Source of the DNA: Oscarella lobularis
Taxonomy: Eukaryota; Porifera; Homoscleromorpha; Homosclerophorida; Oscarellidae
NCBI RefSeq assembly: GCF_947507565.1
Contig: NC_089176.1
Coordinates: 1,922,001-1,986,000, forward strand
DNA: 64,000 nt
Direction: 5' to 3'
The translations under genes were made by a program, and so were the position numbers. This document shows, piece after piece, positions 31,981 to 44,200 of this stretch (positions within the stretch are counted from its first letter, which is position 1; each line of letters begins with the position of its first letter). Under the pieces are notes generated by a model. The model was not told the origin of the DNA. It did no database searches and saw nothing but the letters and a program-made list of their open reading frames with translations.

Positions 31981-34900
31981 ATGGATTGGCTCAAAGGAGG
32001 TTCCTATCGCGAGGGATATCGAGGAAAAGGTGAACTCGAAACATACGAAGGTACGCCATGGGGAATTCTCGTTGTTCCGAGCTCCGGCTAAACCATATCC
32101 GCGTCTCTAGCGCCCACTCTAAGCGAAGACGAGTCGTCCGATTGCTCCCCGGCGCTCTCGTGGGACCCGAAAGACGTCTCAGTCGTGGCTGCGAGCTCTT
32201 CCACGCCTTCGTCGCCTCGTCGGGACGCGCTCGCCTCGGAAACGAGCGAAATGACGACAAATGGCGACGATCCGCCCGCCATTTTGGTTGTTACAGGTGG
32301 AGCGGGAGGATCGCGTTCATTTTCTTCTATTCTACCGGACATGATTCCGACGGAGATGAAGTCGAAGGTAACGGAAACGAAAACGCTTTTATAGGTCCGC
32401 TATCAATAAATAAATAAATATTTATTTATTTATTTGTGGTTCGCACGTTTGCTCTTAAACCGAAAACCTTAGAAAACTAATTCACGCAGAGTTGTCGCGT
32501 AATATTAATTCGTGATCTGGTACATTTTGACTTCAACAGGCGAGAGATGAAAATTCAGTGTTTGATTGATTCACTGATTCATCGATTCATCGATTAAATA
32601 AATAGTGTACTGAGATTTTGTCCTCAACGCTAAATAGCCAGGAGCTCTCTAAGGTTTACGTCTTCTTTATGTAGGCGCGTCCAAATAGGCCTTTGTCTGC
32701 GCCTACTGCATTTTCTGCGTCGCCAACAACGGTGTCTTCGTCATCGTCTCTAAGCGTCTATCACGCTTTTGATGATTTCGGATTTGCTAAAGAGGAAGAC
32801 GGTAATAATTGGAAGTCGATGGAAATGACGTAATTGATTAATTCAGTGCCGGTAGAGGCGGTCACCGTGGTGCCAAGTGGCGTGATCAAGTCAAGCGATG
32901 ATCAGAAGCTTCGCTGGTTGGCTCATTTTGAGTTTACAGAAAATCAAGACGTTGGCGACATGACCTGGGAAAAGGTAATTTGATACTCTGTACTCTGGTT
33001 TTTTCTTCGCTGGTTGTGGCGGAAAAACGGATTTTACCGCATTGAGACAGCTTTACTTTCATCTAGCGCTCTCTCCTCACTTAGATTGCGTCATACTTTT
33101 ATTGCAAATACCTCAATTTTATTGGTAGAGATGTCTTACGAATAATGTAGTGAATGTATCAGCTTTTTCAAAAAGCTTAGTTTATTGACGTTGACTTTTT
33201 ACTAAATATCCGTACAGTCCCAAAGCAGTTGCAGAGTCTTGTCCTGTTTAGGATATCTCTGTAGTTTAACATCCGCCTTCCTTACCTGTTAGTGTAAAAT
33301 TTCGTTTACATTTTCAATTTTTTTCGTGAACGTCAGTGTTTTTATTTGCAGATCGGTCATACTCTTTCCCGCTCCAGTCGTCTTCACGGTCTTGTCAAGG
33401 CCGGAATTCCTCACTCCATGCGACCTGAGGTGAGATGAAGAGAAATTTTACCTACTACCAAGACGCAGCACTTTGGTGGTTGAATCTAGATTTGGCAGCG
33501 ACTTACTCAAAGTCGAAAGAAACGCGATGAAAGTTCCATTGTATACAAGGCAAGAACTAGAATATGTGTTCAAACTGTTGCCGAGAAATCTTAATAAAAA
33601 TAATTTTGTAGCAAATAGTGAGACGAGCTTTAGCGGACGCTTCTGACAGCACAGCCGTGAAGCAAATAGAGAAAGTGCGTAGATGAAATCGATTTATTTT
33701 CTCTGACGCCTCCTTCTCAGGATTTATTGCGAACCATGCCAAATAACGCTTGCTTTAGTGGATCAGGCAGCGTTGGTATGCGGCGAGGCACCTGTGAAAA
33801 GGTCGTGAGATCGTATTCTTGTATATAGGTATCAAGAGAATGCGGAACGTTTTGAGAGCGCTTGCCAATTTCTTTCCGGAGATGGGATATTGTCAAGGAA
33901 CGGGCATGGTGAAACTTTTTGCGTTTTGAACGAAGCGATCGATTCTATTGTTTCATCGTGTTAGATTGCTGGCAGTCTGCTTCTGTTTATGGATGAAGAG
34001 GATGTCTTTTGGATGATGGTTGCAATTATTGAAGATCTGCTTCCTGATTCCTACTACAGTCAAACCTTGATTGGAGTTCAGGTAGGCTTATTGGTGAGAC
34101 GTCCGAGTCGCGGGGTCCCGTTCTCGTACTGAGCGCTCTTTGCTAACTAAGACGTTTGGAGCGTTCATCAGGAAATCATTCTTTAGCATTTAGTTTCTCT
34201 ACGTCCTTCGTACTTGATTTGCGAATCGCTATGTCTATAGACTTGACTAAGAGCCGGTTTTCCAGGTTGATCAATGTGTTTTGAAAAGCCTCGCAGCGAC
34301 ACTTCTTCCCTCCATAAACGAACGCTTCAAGGAGCACGATATAGGTAAGAGAGATTCTTTGCGCGAGAGATCCAACTTGGTCATTGTCCTTTTTCTCTCT
34401 TCTTATACGTATAGAACTCTCTCTAATTACTCTGCATTGGTTCATTACGACGTTCGCGTCTGTTCTTCCCATGCACGTTCTCTTGCGCGTGTGGGATTTG
34501 TTTTTTTACGAAGGCTCTATGTTCTTGTTTCGCTTTGCCCTCGCTTTGCTGAAGAACCAGGTAGAAGCGATTTTCTCTAGAAAAAAACCACTCTCGGGAT
34601 TCTTTTTTGACAGGAGGAAGCAATTTTAAAATCAGACAATTCGGCTTCCATATTTAATTGTGTTTCTGATTGCCCAAGCAAAGTCAACGTACTTAACATT
34701 GACTCACTAATTGAGGTAATTGGCATTACGAATAATTGCGACGGTAGAAAATTATTAAAGCTCGCCTGGATTATTTACGATTTCCTGTCCAGCATCTAAA
34801 TGCCTTAAGACATGAGTGTATTTCTTGTTGCTTTTCCGGTTTGTTGCACATTGACAGTTAAGATCTACACTGTATTTGTTCTGACGCGCCCAAGTTGATT

Positions 34901-37900
34901 CTCAAACGAGAGCTAAATGTCGCGACACCCTGTTCTTAGAACACTTTAATTGGTTTTTAGAAGGACCACTGAATAAATCAGCGAGCAAATTAGCGTACAT
35001 AACACACGCGATTTGGACGGGACTTATAATAGTTAATTAAGTATTTCATATTAGAGCGCTTATCAATTGACTGAGAATGTGACGGAAGACTCAATTTCGC
35101 TTCAACGTCAGAACTACTTTGTCCAACTTCAAAAGGAACTACTCGGGCGGGACAGTGACGACGATAGGCGAAAGAAGGGAACCGTCGAGACCGTATGAGC
35201 TATTCCAGTGGATGACTTAGTAGTAACAGTCTTATTATTAAATAGAGAAATGTATCTGCTGTGAAGAGAAGGGAATACTCGATCGAAAGACGCTCATCGC
35301 TTATGTCTCTTCTCTTCGGAGACAGCAGGAAGCTGTCGAAGACCAAGAACGTTGAGCAAACTGGTGTGATGATGTCTCTAGAGGAATGCAGTAGCCTTGC
35401 GTAATGGCAAGGAGAGTGCGTGTTACATGCCAAGAGCCTCTAAACTTGATATTTTGTGTGCAAAACTGCCAGCTCTATGATGCTTGAAAAATGCGTTTTC
35501 TAAGTCCTTTTCCAGAACCTCTAATGATTTACAGAAGTATATGTTTATAGTTTGCAGTGTCAGATATGCCCGGCCTAAATTCTGTGACTTTTGTTCCAGT
35601 AGCAGGGGCACGCTTTTAGAGGAGAGCGTGCCGTCTTTAGGGTTTCGTTGCGCCGGCATAGTGACGCTGTAAATGTATTGATGCTGGCAAGAAATTTTTA
35701 ATGACCCGCTATTGGAAAATAGAAACGTCTTATCAAACGTTTCGTTTTGCAATAGTGCATGGGTTTCTGTAACAGGAATCCTGTTTGTGTGATAACCTGG
35801 GTTCTTATGTGTTACTCTTATCGTTTGTACTTGTTAATGAATTGCATCCGAGCTTTCTGTATGATAAAGCCGGTTTGCTTTTTAGAAATGGTTTCCGACT
35901 TGAGAAGCGCTATAGCCGAAATTGCAAGGCATTTTCATCATGACGTGTCAGACGTAAGAATCATGCGCCGCTTTACTAATTTGTTCTACGTGTAGTATTA
36001 TTGCGTCTGCAGGATTTGGCTCCGGATTATTCAATGCAATCGCACGTACGTGATCACGAAATTTTTCTTCATTCTGCCTTGGCAAAGTAAGAATGGAGGC
36101 TCTCTTTGAAATGCGTTACTGTTTCTGTTTAGTTCTAAGTTTCGGAGAGCGCGAGCATTGGTTGACTTCATTCCGCAAGATGACGACGAGCTTGGCTTTC
36201 GTAAACATGACATCATAACTGTAATTTGTTCTTTGGCATGGCTCGGCAACTTCCATTTTCAGATTTCTTTCTCCTGTAGGTCATTTCTCAGAGAGATGAC
36301 CACTGTTGGATAGGTGAACTTAACGAAAAGAGAGGTGCAGCTAAACTGTTTCTGAAGAAATCAAAGTTTTGACCTCCTTTCTCTTAGGCTGGTTTCCAGC
36401 GAAATTTGTCAAGCCTCTGGATGAAAGAAGCAAGCGGGTACAAGTTGTCTGTTCAACGTTTCTGTCTGTTGTGTGAAAATACGGGTTAATAATAGTAGAG
36501 TCGCAGAAGCTTCGTATCCTAGCAACAAATCGGCGTCTTTGATGTTCTAATATTTCTCTTGTTTAGTACTCTTACGCCGGAGATGACGGCGTCAGCGACG
36601 TGGTGACGGATTTAGTTAGGGGAAGGTATTATTTAACCTTTTCACAGCTCCTAATAAGCGTGTGTATCTCTTCTATTTGCTTTATACTAGACTTGCTTCG
36701 GCTTTGAAAGCTCTTCTTGAGCACGGCTTGAAACGAACTAGCTTTCTTGGGGGTTTTTCTCATCCTTGGCTCTTTATCGAAGAGGTATAACTGAACACAT
36801 GTTCGTATCTGTCGCTGACGATCCTGTGATAGGCAAGCGCTTCTGAGGTGTCTGCAGATTTTAAGGCTGTCTATGCTCGACTCGTTCTCTGTAAAACGTA
36901 CAAGTAAGTCGTTGTCTGATGATCAGCTCACGTTCGAAGGATCTACGTACTGTACTAAGCTGACGTCCTTGCATGTTGAAGCTTGCGAGTGAAGATAGTA
37001 CCATCAAACGTGACTTCTGTTTTCTTTGCTTGCTTTAGTCTGGAAGAGGAGGGAAAAGTATTAAGTCCAGACGAAATGTTGTACAAGGTGATAAAATTAA
37101 TCCTCATCAGGCCCAAAAGCTACGTTTTCCTAGGCCGTGCACATGGTGAACATGGGTCATGATGCCGTGTCATCTCCACTGGATGTGAAGGTGCAGTAAT
37201 TCTTTAAACTAGGGCACCTCGATTGTTGCAACTCTATTGTACATACATGTACATGCAGTTTGTTGTATACCTTATGGTGTGAGTTCATAGTTGAAACTAT
37301 TTTTACACTATTTTTCGACCACTAATAGTCTTTCTTTCTTTCTTTTTGTAATTGACTTCTGTTCTAGTTGCGTTCTCTTCTCTGCATTGGCCTAAAGTGA
37401 TAAGCAACTGCTTTCTTTCCTTCCATTATCTGTTTGTGAATGTGTGTGTGCTTGTAGTGAACAAGTTCTTCATCTATGGTTGGAAACGCTTTGCTCTTGT
37501 GACGACGTGGTATCTAAGTGGTTCGTTTTCAATTCAAGTACTACCTGTTGCTAACATTTTCTTTATTTAGGTATCACCCTTGGTCATTCATCCGAAGTCC
37601 AGGATGGGTTCAATTGAAGTGTGAACTAAGGTAAGCAAATCAAGGGATCTGGGATACTTTTGTTCTTTATTGAATATTCTGTACATTAGATAGACAGGAT
37701 AGACTGTGTTTATTGATAACAAGTCCAAACCGTTTTAATTAAAATTTATTAATTAATTAAAGGCACCAGAAGTCCCCCAACGTTTTGATTTTGCTTTCTT
37801 TTGAACCTCAACTAAATAGATTGCCTTCTTTGTGTCTTAGAGTGTTGTCAAGTTTTGCTTTTAACCTCTCAATCGACTGGGAAATATCTGATGCAAAAGA

Positions 37901-38051
37901 GGTAAATGCGATTTTATGTTGAACGCTAGCTCGTCATCCGTGAAAGGCTTTCTGCGACTCAACTGACTTTTCTATACAGTGCTCAAAACCTATCAAGGAG
38001 AGCATAAGAGACATGCTTGTGAAGCACCATCTCTTCAGTTGGGATTTGTAA
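31981..38051 (+). CDS. SGSM3: SGSM3-type Rab GTPase-activating protein (TBC, SH3, RUN)
   Basis: The gene has about 27 small exons. Exon 1 (31981-32029) codes MDWLKGG and joins a Ser/Pro-rich exon (32111-32367). The [16 protein letters not shown] segment (32847-32974) is typical of SGSM3. The TBC domain (from 33352 to about 34560) has the Arg finger in IEKDLLR (split across 33674/33721) and the Gln finger in YCQGTGM (about 33888), so GAP activity should be intact. SH3 follows (about 36130-36420; [24 protein letters not shown]), then RUN (about 36570-38048), ending HHLFSWDL at the stop 38049-38051. Collinearity with vertebrate SGSM3 is clear throughout. One intron (33550-33611) uses a GC donor (AAG-GCAAG). 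Known role of the family: Rab regulation and membrane traffic, with small-G-protein signalling links. Four partial copies of its 5' end lie in the factor-B cluster. Confidence 0.93.
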
Positions 38052-38396
38052 GCAGACAACAAGTATCAGGAATAACTTACAGGATGATATTTTGACAGAA
38101 AGTAGCTATTACTGTACTAGCTTTATTTATCTATGCAATAGAGAAGTCGCGTCGATAAATAGTTAGAGAGGAAAAAATTTCGTGGTGATTTCTGACACAG
38201 GTTTAGCTGTGACAGAGCTTGAATTACCGACGAAAGCTACTGGCTGCTTCTTAGTACACCCCGGTTTGTAGGACAAATGTTTTGAACAATGCAGGCGTTT
38301 CGCTTTTCTTGTGCAGGTATCAGCCTCTGTAGACTACTTGCCAATTTGTCGGTGCCTTTGTTCAGATCACGTGATTCGTTCTCTCTCTGCTACTCA

Positions 38397-40289
38397 ATGT
38401 TTCAACTTGGTGCTCTCCTCAGGCTCTCGTTGCTGGCAGTCGCTGCGTCCGGCGCTTTTAGTCTACCTTTGTGGTACGATTCCCGCCGAACTCACGCCCA
38501 CACTCGACTTCCAATCGACGCTTTCTGCGACGTCACCACAAAAACGTGCACGCCTGTGTTTGAGAACGTTGCGAATTTGTTTGATGAACTCAACATTACA
38601 GCTTTCGTTCGCCACTCTAAAACGGGAGACGAGGGCACGTGGTGGCCTACAGCGACGGGGCCCCGGGAAAGCTGGAACCCATTGGTTCAGGCCACGGGTC
38701 GCAATTTCCCCAAGGAATTTATTCAGAAAGCTCACGCTAATGACCAAAAAATTATACTGTATCATTGGCCTCAGTCGAGCGCGTATTACCTGCACTCGAG
38801 CAATATGACGTGGGCGAACAGGAATCCCAATGGAACACTCTTGCCTTCTCAGCGCGGCACGGCACTGTGCGTAAATTCACCGTGGCGTCACGTATACATC
38901 AGTCAACTTCTTGAGCTGGTTGATTTTGGGGCTGACGGAATCTACTTTGATCACTATCCTCAACCTCCACAGGGTTGCTGGTGTCAATACTGTCGTGACA
39001 AATTTCGAGCATGGTCAGGTGGATTGGACTTGCCGAAGGGAATTAATATTAGCGACCCAGTTTACGTCAAGTTACTCCAATTCAATACGATGTCTGTTCA
39101 AGAACATTTCCAAGATATTACTTCGGCTCTCTATGCTAAGTCGTCTCAAGTCGCTCTCATTATTTCTGTGTTTAGGGTGTCATGTGTTGACGACGGCTAT
39201 CAGTTATACGAAACGACTAGACTCATAAACACCACGGCGTCTTCCGTTGCGAAAACCGAATTTAAAATAGCAGGCGCCAAAGTGTGCACCAGTTTATTCA
39301 ATAGCAAATCTGAGCCGTTCTACCGTGATCGTTTTGATCTGGACATTCTTCTGTCACTCGGGTACTCAATTTCCCGTGATGCAGCGAACGGACGACCTCC
39401 TCACGTTTGGCTTCCGCATCTCAGTAACTCAAGCCAAGCGTTAGCCGCTGCATTTGTCCAACTCACTTTCGGAGCTGTGGCAAATCCGGATCACCGCGAA
39501 AATCATATTCCAGATCATGAACTATTTGACCTAACGTACAAGATGACGAAGCTGGTGAATCCGTTCCTAAGCGAAACGCGTCCACTTCGCTGGGCGGGTG
39601 TACTTTTTAGTGAAGAAGCCCGTAACAAGTATTTCAGCTCTGGCGACGTCGCTGAATGGGAGAATGTCTTGTTTCCTACTGTTTCTGCGTGGGAAATGCT
39701 TGTGCACCGCCAGGTACCGGCGGGAGTCATAACTGACTGGCAACTTGCTTTTAACGAAACAACTCAAAACAACTTATACGAAGATGGTTATCAACTCATT
39801 ATTGTTCCTACAGAGAACGTGACGGCTAGCCAGGAGAAAGGGTTAAGTCAGTTTGAAGCGAATGGCGGGAAAGTGTACCGTATCAAACCGGGCAAAGAAT
39901 GGGTAGACGCAAACGCTCGCAGCCATCAGGAGGATACCCTGTGGTTGGATTTGCTAAAACTTAGTGGAAACCCGCCAATTAGAATTGAATTTGGGGCTGT
40001 GCAGTCACGTGCCCACGCAAACGTGTTCCGAGCCAATGCCACGAGCTTTGTCATCATGATCACCAACGACTTTCTGTGGGTGTACTACAATTACGCTAAG
40101 CCGAATGATATAGCTGACGCTTCTGTGATTTTGAGCAGTGTACGTGCTCGATCGCTAGCTGCCACAGACGTACTTGGGCATGGAAAACTGGAGCCGGAGT
40201 CTTCTGGAAACGGAAATTGGACTATAGCACTTCCCAAAATTTCTCAATTTATGGCTGTCAGTGTAGTGTGTTCAGAAGACTGCTGGTAA
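38397..40289 (+). CDS. Secreted glycoside-hydrolase-like protein, single exon
   Basis: I chose Met at 38397 because it opens a clean signal peptide (LGALLRLSLLAVAASG); an in-frame ATG at 38289 would add 36 residues that bury it. The mature protein is about 610 aa. The N-terminal half looks like a TIM-barrel glycosidase of the hypothetical-hydrolase (GHL6-like) kind, with DGIYFDHYP followed by a CWCQYC Cys cluster. The C-terminal third resembles the beta-galactosidase trimerisation fold (YQLIIVPTENV, ANGGKVYRI). Many NxS/T sites suit secretion. The family assignment is from recall and not certain, and no substrate can be named. It starts 346 bp after SGSM3 and has no introns, unlike all its neighbours, which hints at retroposition or acquisition from a microbe. 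Confidence 0.65.
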   Translation: MFQLGALLRLSLLAVAASGAFSLPLWYDSRRTHAHTRLPIDAFCDVTTKTCTPVFENVANLFDELNITAFVRHSKTGDEGTWWPTATGPRESWNPLVQATGRNFPKEFIQKAHANDQKIILYHWPQSSAYYLHSSNMTWANRNPNGTLLPSQRGTALCVNSPWRHVYISQLLELVDFGADGIYFDHYPQPPQGCWCQYCRDKFRAWSGGLDLPKGINISDPVYVKLLQFNTMSVQEHFQDITSALYAKSSQVALIISVFRVSCVDDGYQLYETTRLINTTASSVAKTEFKIAGAKVCTSLFNSKSEPFYRDRFDLDILLSLGYSISRDAANGRPPHVWLPHLSNSSQALAAAFVQLTFGAVANPDHRENHIPDHELFDLTYKMTKLVNPFLSETRPLRWAGVLFSEEARNKYFSSGDVAEWENVLFPTVSAWEMLVHRQVPAGVITDWQLAFNETTQNNLYEDGYQLIIVPTENVTASQEKGLSQFEANGGKVYRIKPGKEWVDANARSHQEDTLWLDLLKLSGNPPIRIEFGAVQSRAHANVFRANATSFVIMITNDFLWVYYNYAKPNDIADASVILSSVRARSLAATDVLGHGKLEPESSGNGNWTIALPKISQFMAVSVVCSEDCW

Positions 40290-41210
<921 letters not shown>

Positions 41211-44200
41211 ATGGCCGAAAACGCGGACGAAACGGTTCCCGAAGAAAACGTCGATCCGCGAATCGCGTTCTTGTCCGACTACACTCTCAAAGCGCTCAAG
41301 CTGAAGTCGGACAAGTGGGCGAAAATGTTCTCGTCCGACGAAGCGCGCGCTGTTATTGTCGACTATTTGGAGAAGCCAGACAGCAGCACGCTCGTTGTAT
41401 ACCTGAACCAGCAAGGCCAGTTGACGCCTTCGCTCGAGTTTCCCACGGCCGCCAAACTCAAGTCAGTCTACTTCGTCAAGCGCGAGAAGGCGGCGGTGAG
41501 CGCACAGAACGCGCGCAGCTTGCTCGCATTCGGCGACCTGTTTCACGCGCCACTCGACCATCTATCGTCTCTCGTCGACGAGGTACAATATTTTTTTATG
41601 CACGTACAACAGAGGCATATCCGACGTGACGTCAACGTCACCATTTATATAAGGCGCGTCGAATGCCACACTGAAATGTAGTAGAGAGCCTTCTTTCGGT
41701 GTCTGTGCGTACAGTACATGTGCGTCTAAGTCGCGAAAAATTTGACGTTTCATTTTTCTTACAGATTCTTGTACCCCTCCTGTCGAACGACGGCAATTGC
41801 TCGCGATGGCCATCGGTCGTATCGCTGGAAATGCAGCGGCAGGTGCACGAGCTGAAGAGCAGCGTCTGTGTGACGGCTGGCCAAGTAAAGGGACGCACGA
41901 TTCTTCCCCTCCCGCCCGGTTCAAAATCCGACGAAGAAATGTTAGTATACATATTTTAAATACCTATTTTTTTATTTATTTCTTCATTGCGCACGCTCGC
42001 CTAAACGTTTTTGCAGAGGAGAGAATTCGTTTGACAAAAGCGTCGTGCACGCAATCGAGTCGGTCGTGATCGATTGGGTTTACCAGACGCAGGACGTGCT
42101 GAAGAAGAGTTCGGCGAAGCTCCTTCTCGATGGGCTCAATCCGACTCCATTCGTCGAGTTGGACTTTTGGAAGGCGCGCCAGGCAAACGTCGAGTTCATA
42201 TTCGATCAGCTGCAGGACGGAAAGGTGCGAAAGATGGCCGAAGTGCTCGAGGCAACGAAGAGTAGCTATTTTCCGGCGTTCAAGAAAATGTTTACGGATG
42301 TCAAAGCAGGCACGGACGATATAGATGAATATTCTATTAATTAAAAAAATGTAAATTTACTGTATAGCTTTCATTGAGGCGAATGACATCTCGCTCTATC
42401 TGAAGCCCCTTCGACGTCAGCTGGAAAGTTTAGAAGAAGCCGATTTTTCAGAAATCGCCGAAAACATTTCCGCTGTCATGCACACGGTGTGCATGATTTG
42501 GGCGAATTCGGAATTCTATTGCCAACCAGCGAGAATCATTGTGCTCATGCAAGAGATAGCAAATCTTATCATGGAATTGGTATGAACATCGAAACTTTTT
42601 ATGCGTTTATACATCCTTCTCTATTATCAGACCAAAGCGTTTGTTGGGCCCGATGAGATTTTTCGATGCGAACCTGAAGAGGCTCAGGAGAAAGTGGTTG
42701 AGGCGCTGAAAGCGTGTCGATTCTTTCGCTCGCTTTATGAGCGGAAAAAAGCAAGACTTGCTGACTATTATACCGACCTGCCGAATAGGGAAGTTCGTCT
42801 GTGGGATTTCGATTCCAAGTTGATATTCACCAGATACGACGTGTTTGTCGGCCGCCTGGCCACTCTGGAGGTAAGGGGAGGGCATTTTTTTAAAGTAGAA
42901 TTTTTAGAGCTTGTTCTTTTTGGGGACGGACAGGAATACTTTGATACGGTGATGGAGTTTTCTAAGTTAGAAAAAGTGGATTTCACCGGGATCAAAGCGT
43001 CGACGTTTCTATCCTCAATTCAGCAAGTGTTTGCCGAATTTCAAGATCAAGTGACCTCCTTTACTCAATCTACGTACGACCCTCTCGATCCAGCAAGCAC
43101 GGTAAGCAAGAAGAAAAGAAGAGCTAAAATTTTAGTGCACGTGATGCATCTGTTGAGTCAACCGTACTCTGGAGTTGTTTAGGGCTGCATGTCACCTCTC
43201 CGCCTCTCCACCTCTGGAGGCCAAGCCATAGATCCGTATACTTCAGGCAATTCTACTTCAGAGGATCTGAGATCCCCACGCCATCCATCACGATTCACGA
43301 GAACTAAGACCTCATCTTGCGGGGGGGGGGGGGGGGGGGGGGGGGCATTGTGATCAAATCTTATTCTTGACCTTCTGGCACTCATGCATGATCGTTTTGG
43401 AGCACTTGATCCTTAAGGTCTCAGTGGATTTCAAATTATCTCCGATGTGATCCCATCTCAGGCGTTGTGATAAAATTAGGCCTGTTTTTTCTGACCTTTT
43501 GGCACTTGAACTACGAGTTTTTTGCTGACGAGATTCTCATAGTATTTCAGACAAAGTCTCAGTAGATATCATCATTATTTTGAGGTGTCTCAGATTCTAT
43601 CACAGATGGGCTACTGAGACATATATAATTAGATACTCTGACACCCCAACCACGGCTTTTTTAGAACTATTTTAGATGGGGTCTCAGAGACTCACTTCAT
43701 CTGAGACTCCCATTTGAGATTAACGAATTGAAAAATTCCGAAATCCGTTATCTAGGCATTGTGGATTTTACCCCCTCTGAAACTCACGTCTTCTTAGGAG
43801 TTTGTGCAAGCGTACAAAAATTTTTTTGAAAAAGTTTGCGACTTGGACATTCGCGTATCGACAGTCGTTTGCCAAGCTCTCGACGACTGTTCAGGACCTC
43901 AGTCTATGTTTAAGGTATAAGTGCAGGCTCTTTGCGCTCTTATTGCATCACTTCATGTGCTCTCTAGTTGTTGGACATCTTCGGAAATTTGATTGGCCGT
44001 CCTATTGTGCACGAGCACTTCGTCGACAAAGTGCCACTTCTCGTTACGTCTGTGAGCAGTTCTTTGGATCAGAACAAGTCAATTTTTGACGAACAGAAGG
44101 CGTCGGTATCGACCGAACCGGCGGACACAGTACAGTTGCCGTATCGTAGAAAAAACATGCCCGCCGTCGCCGGAACGTTGAACTGGTCGCAAGAGCTGAG

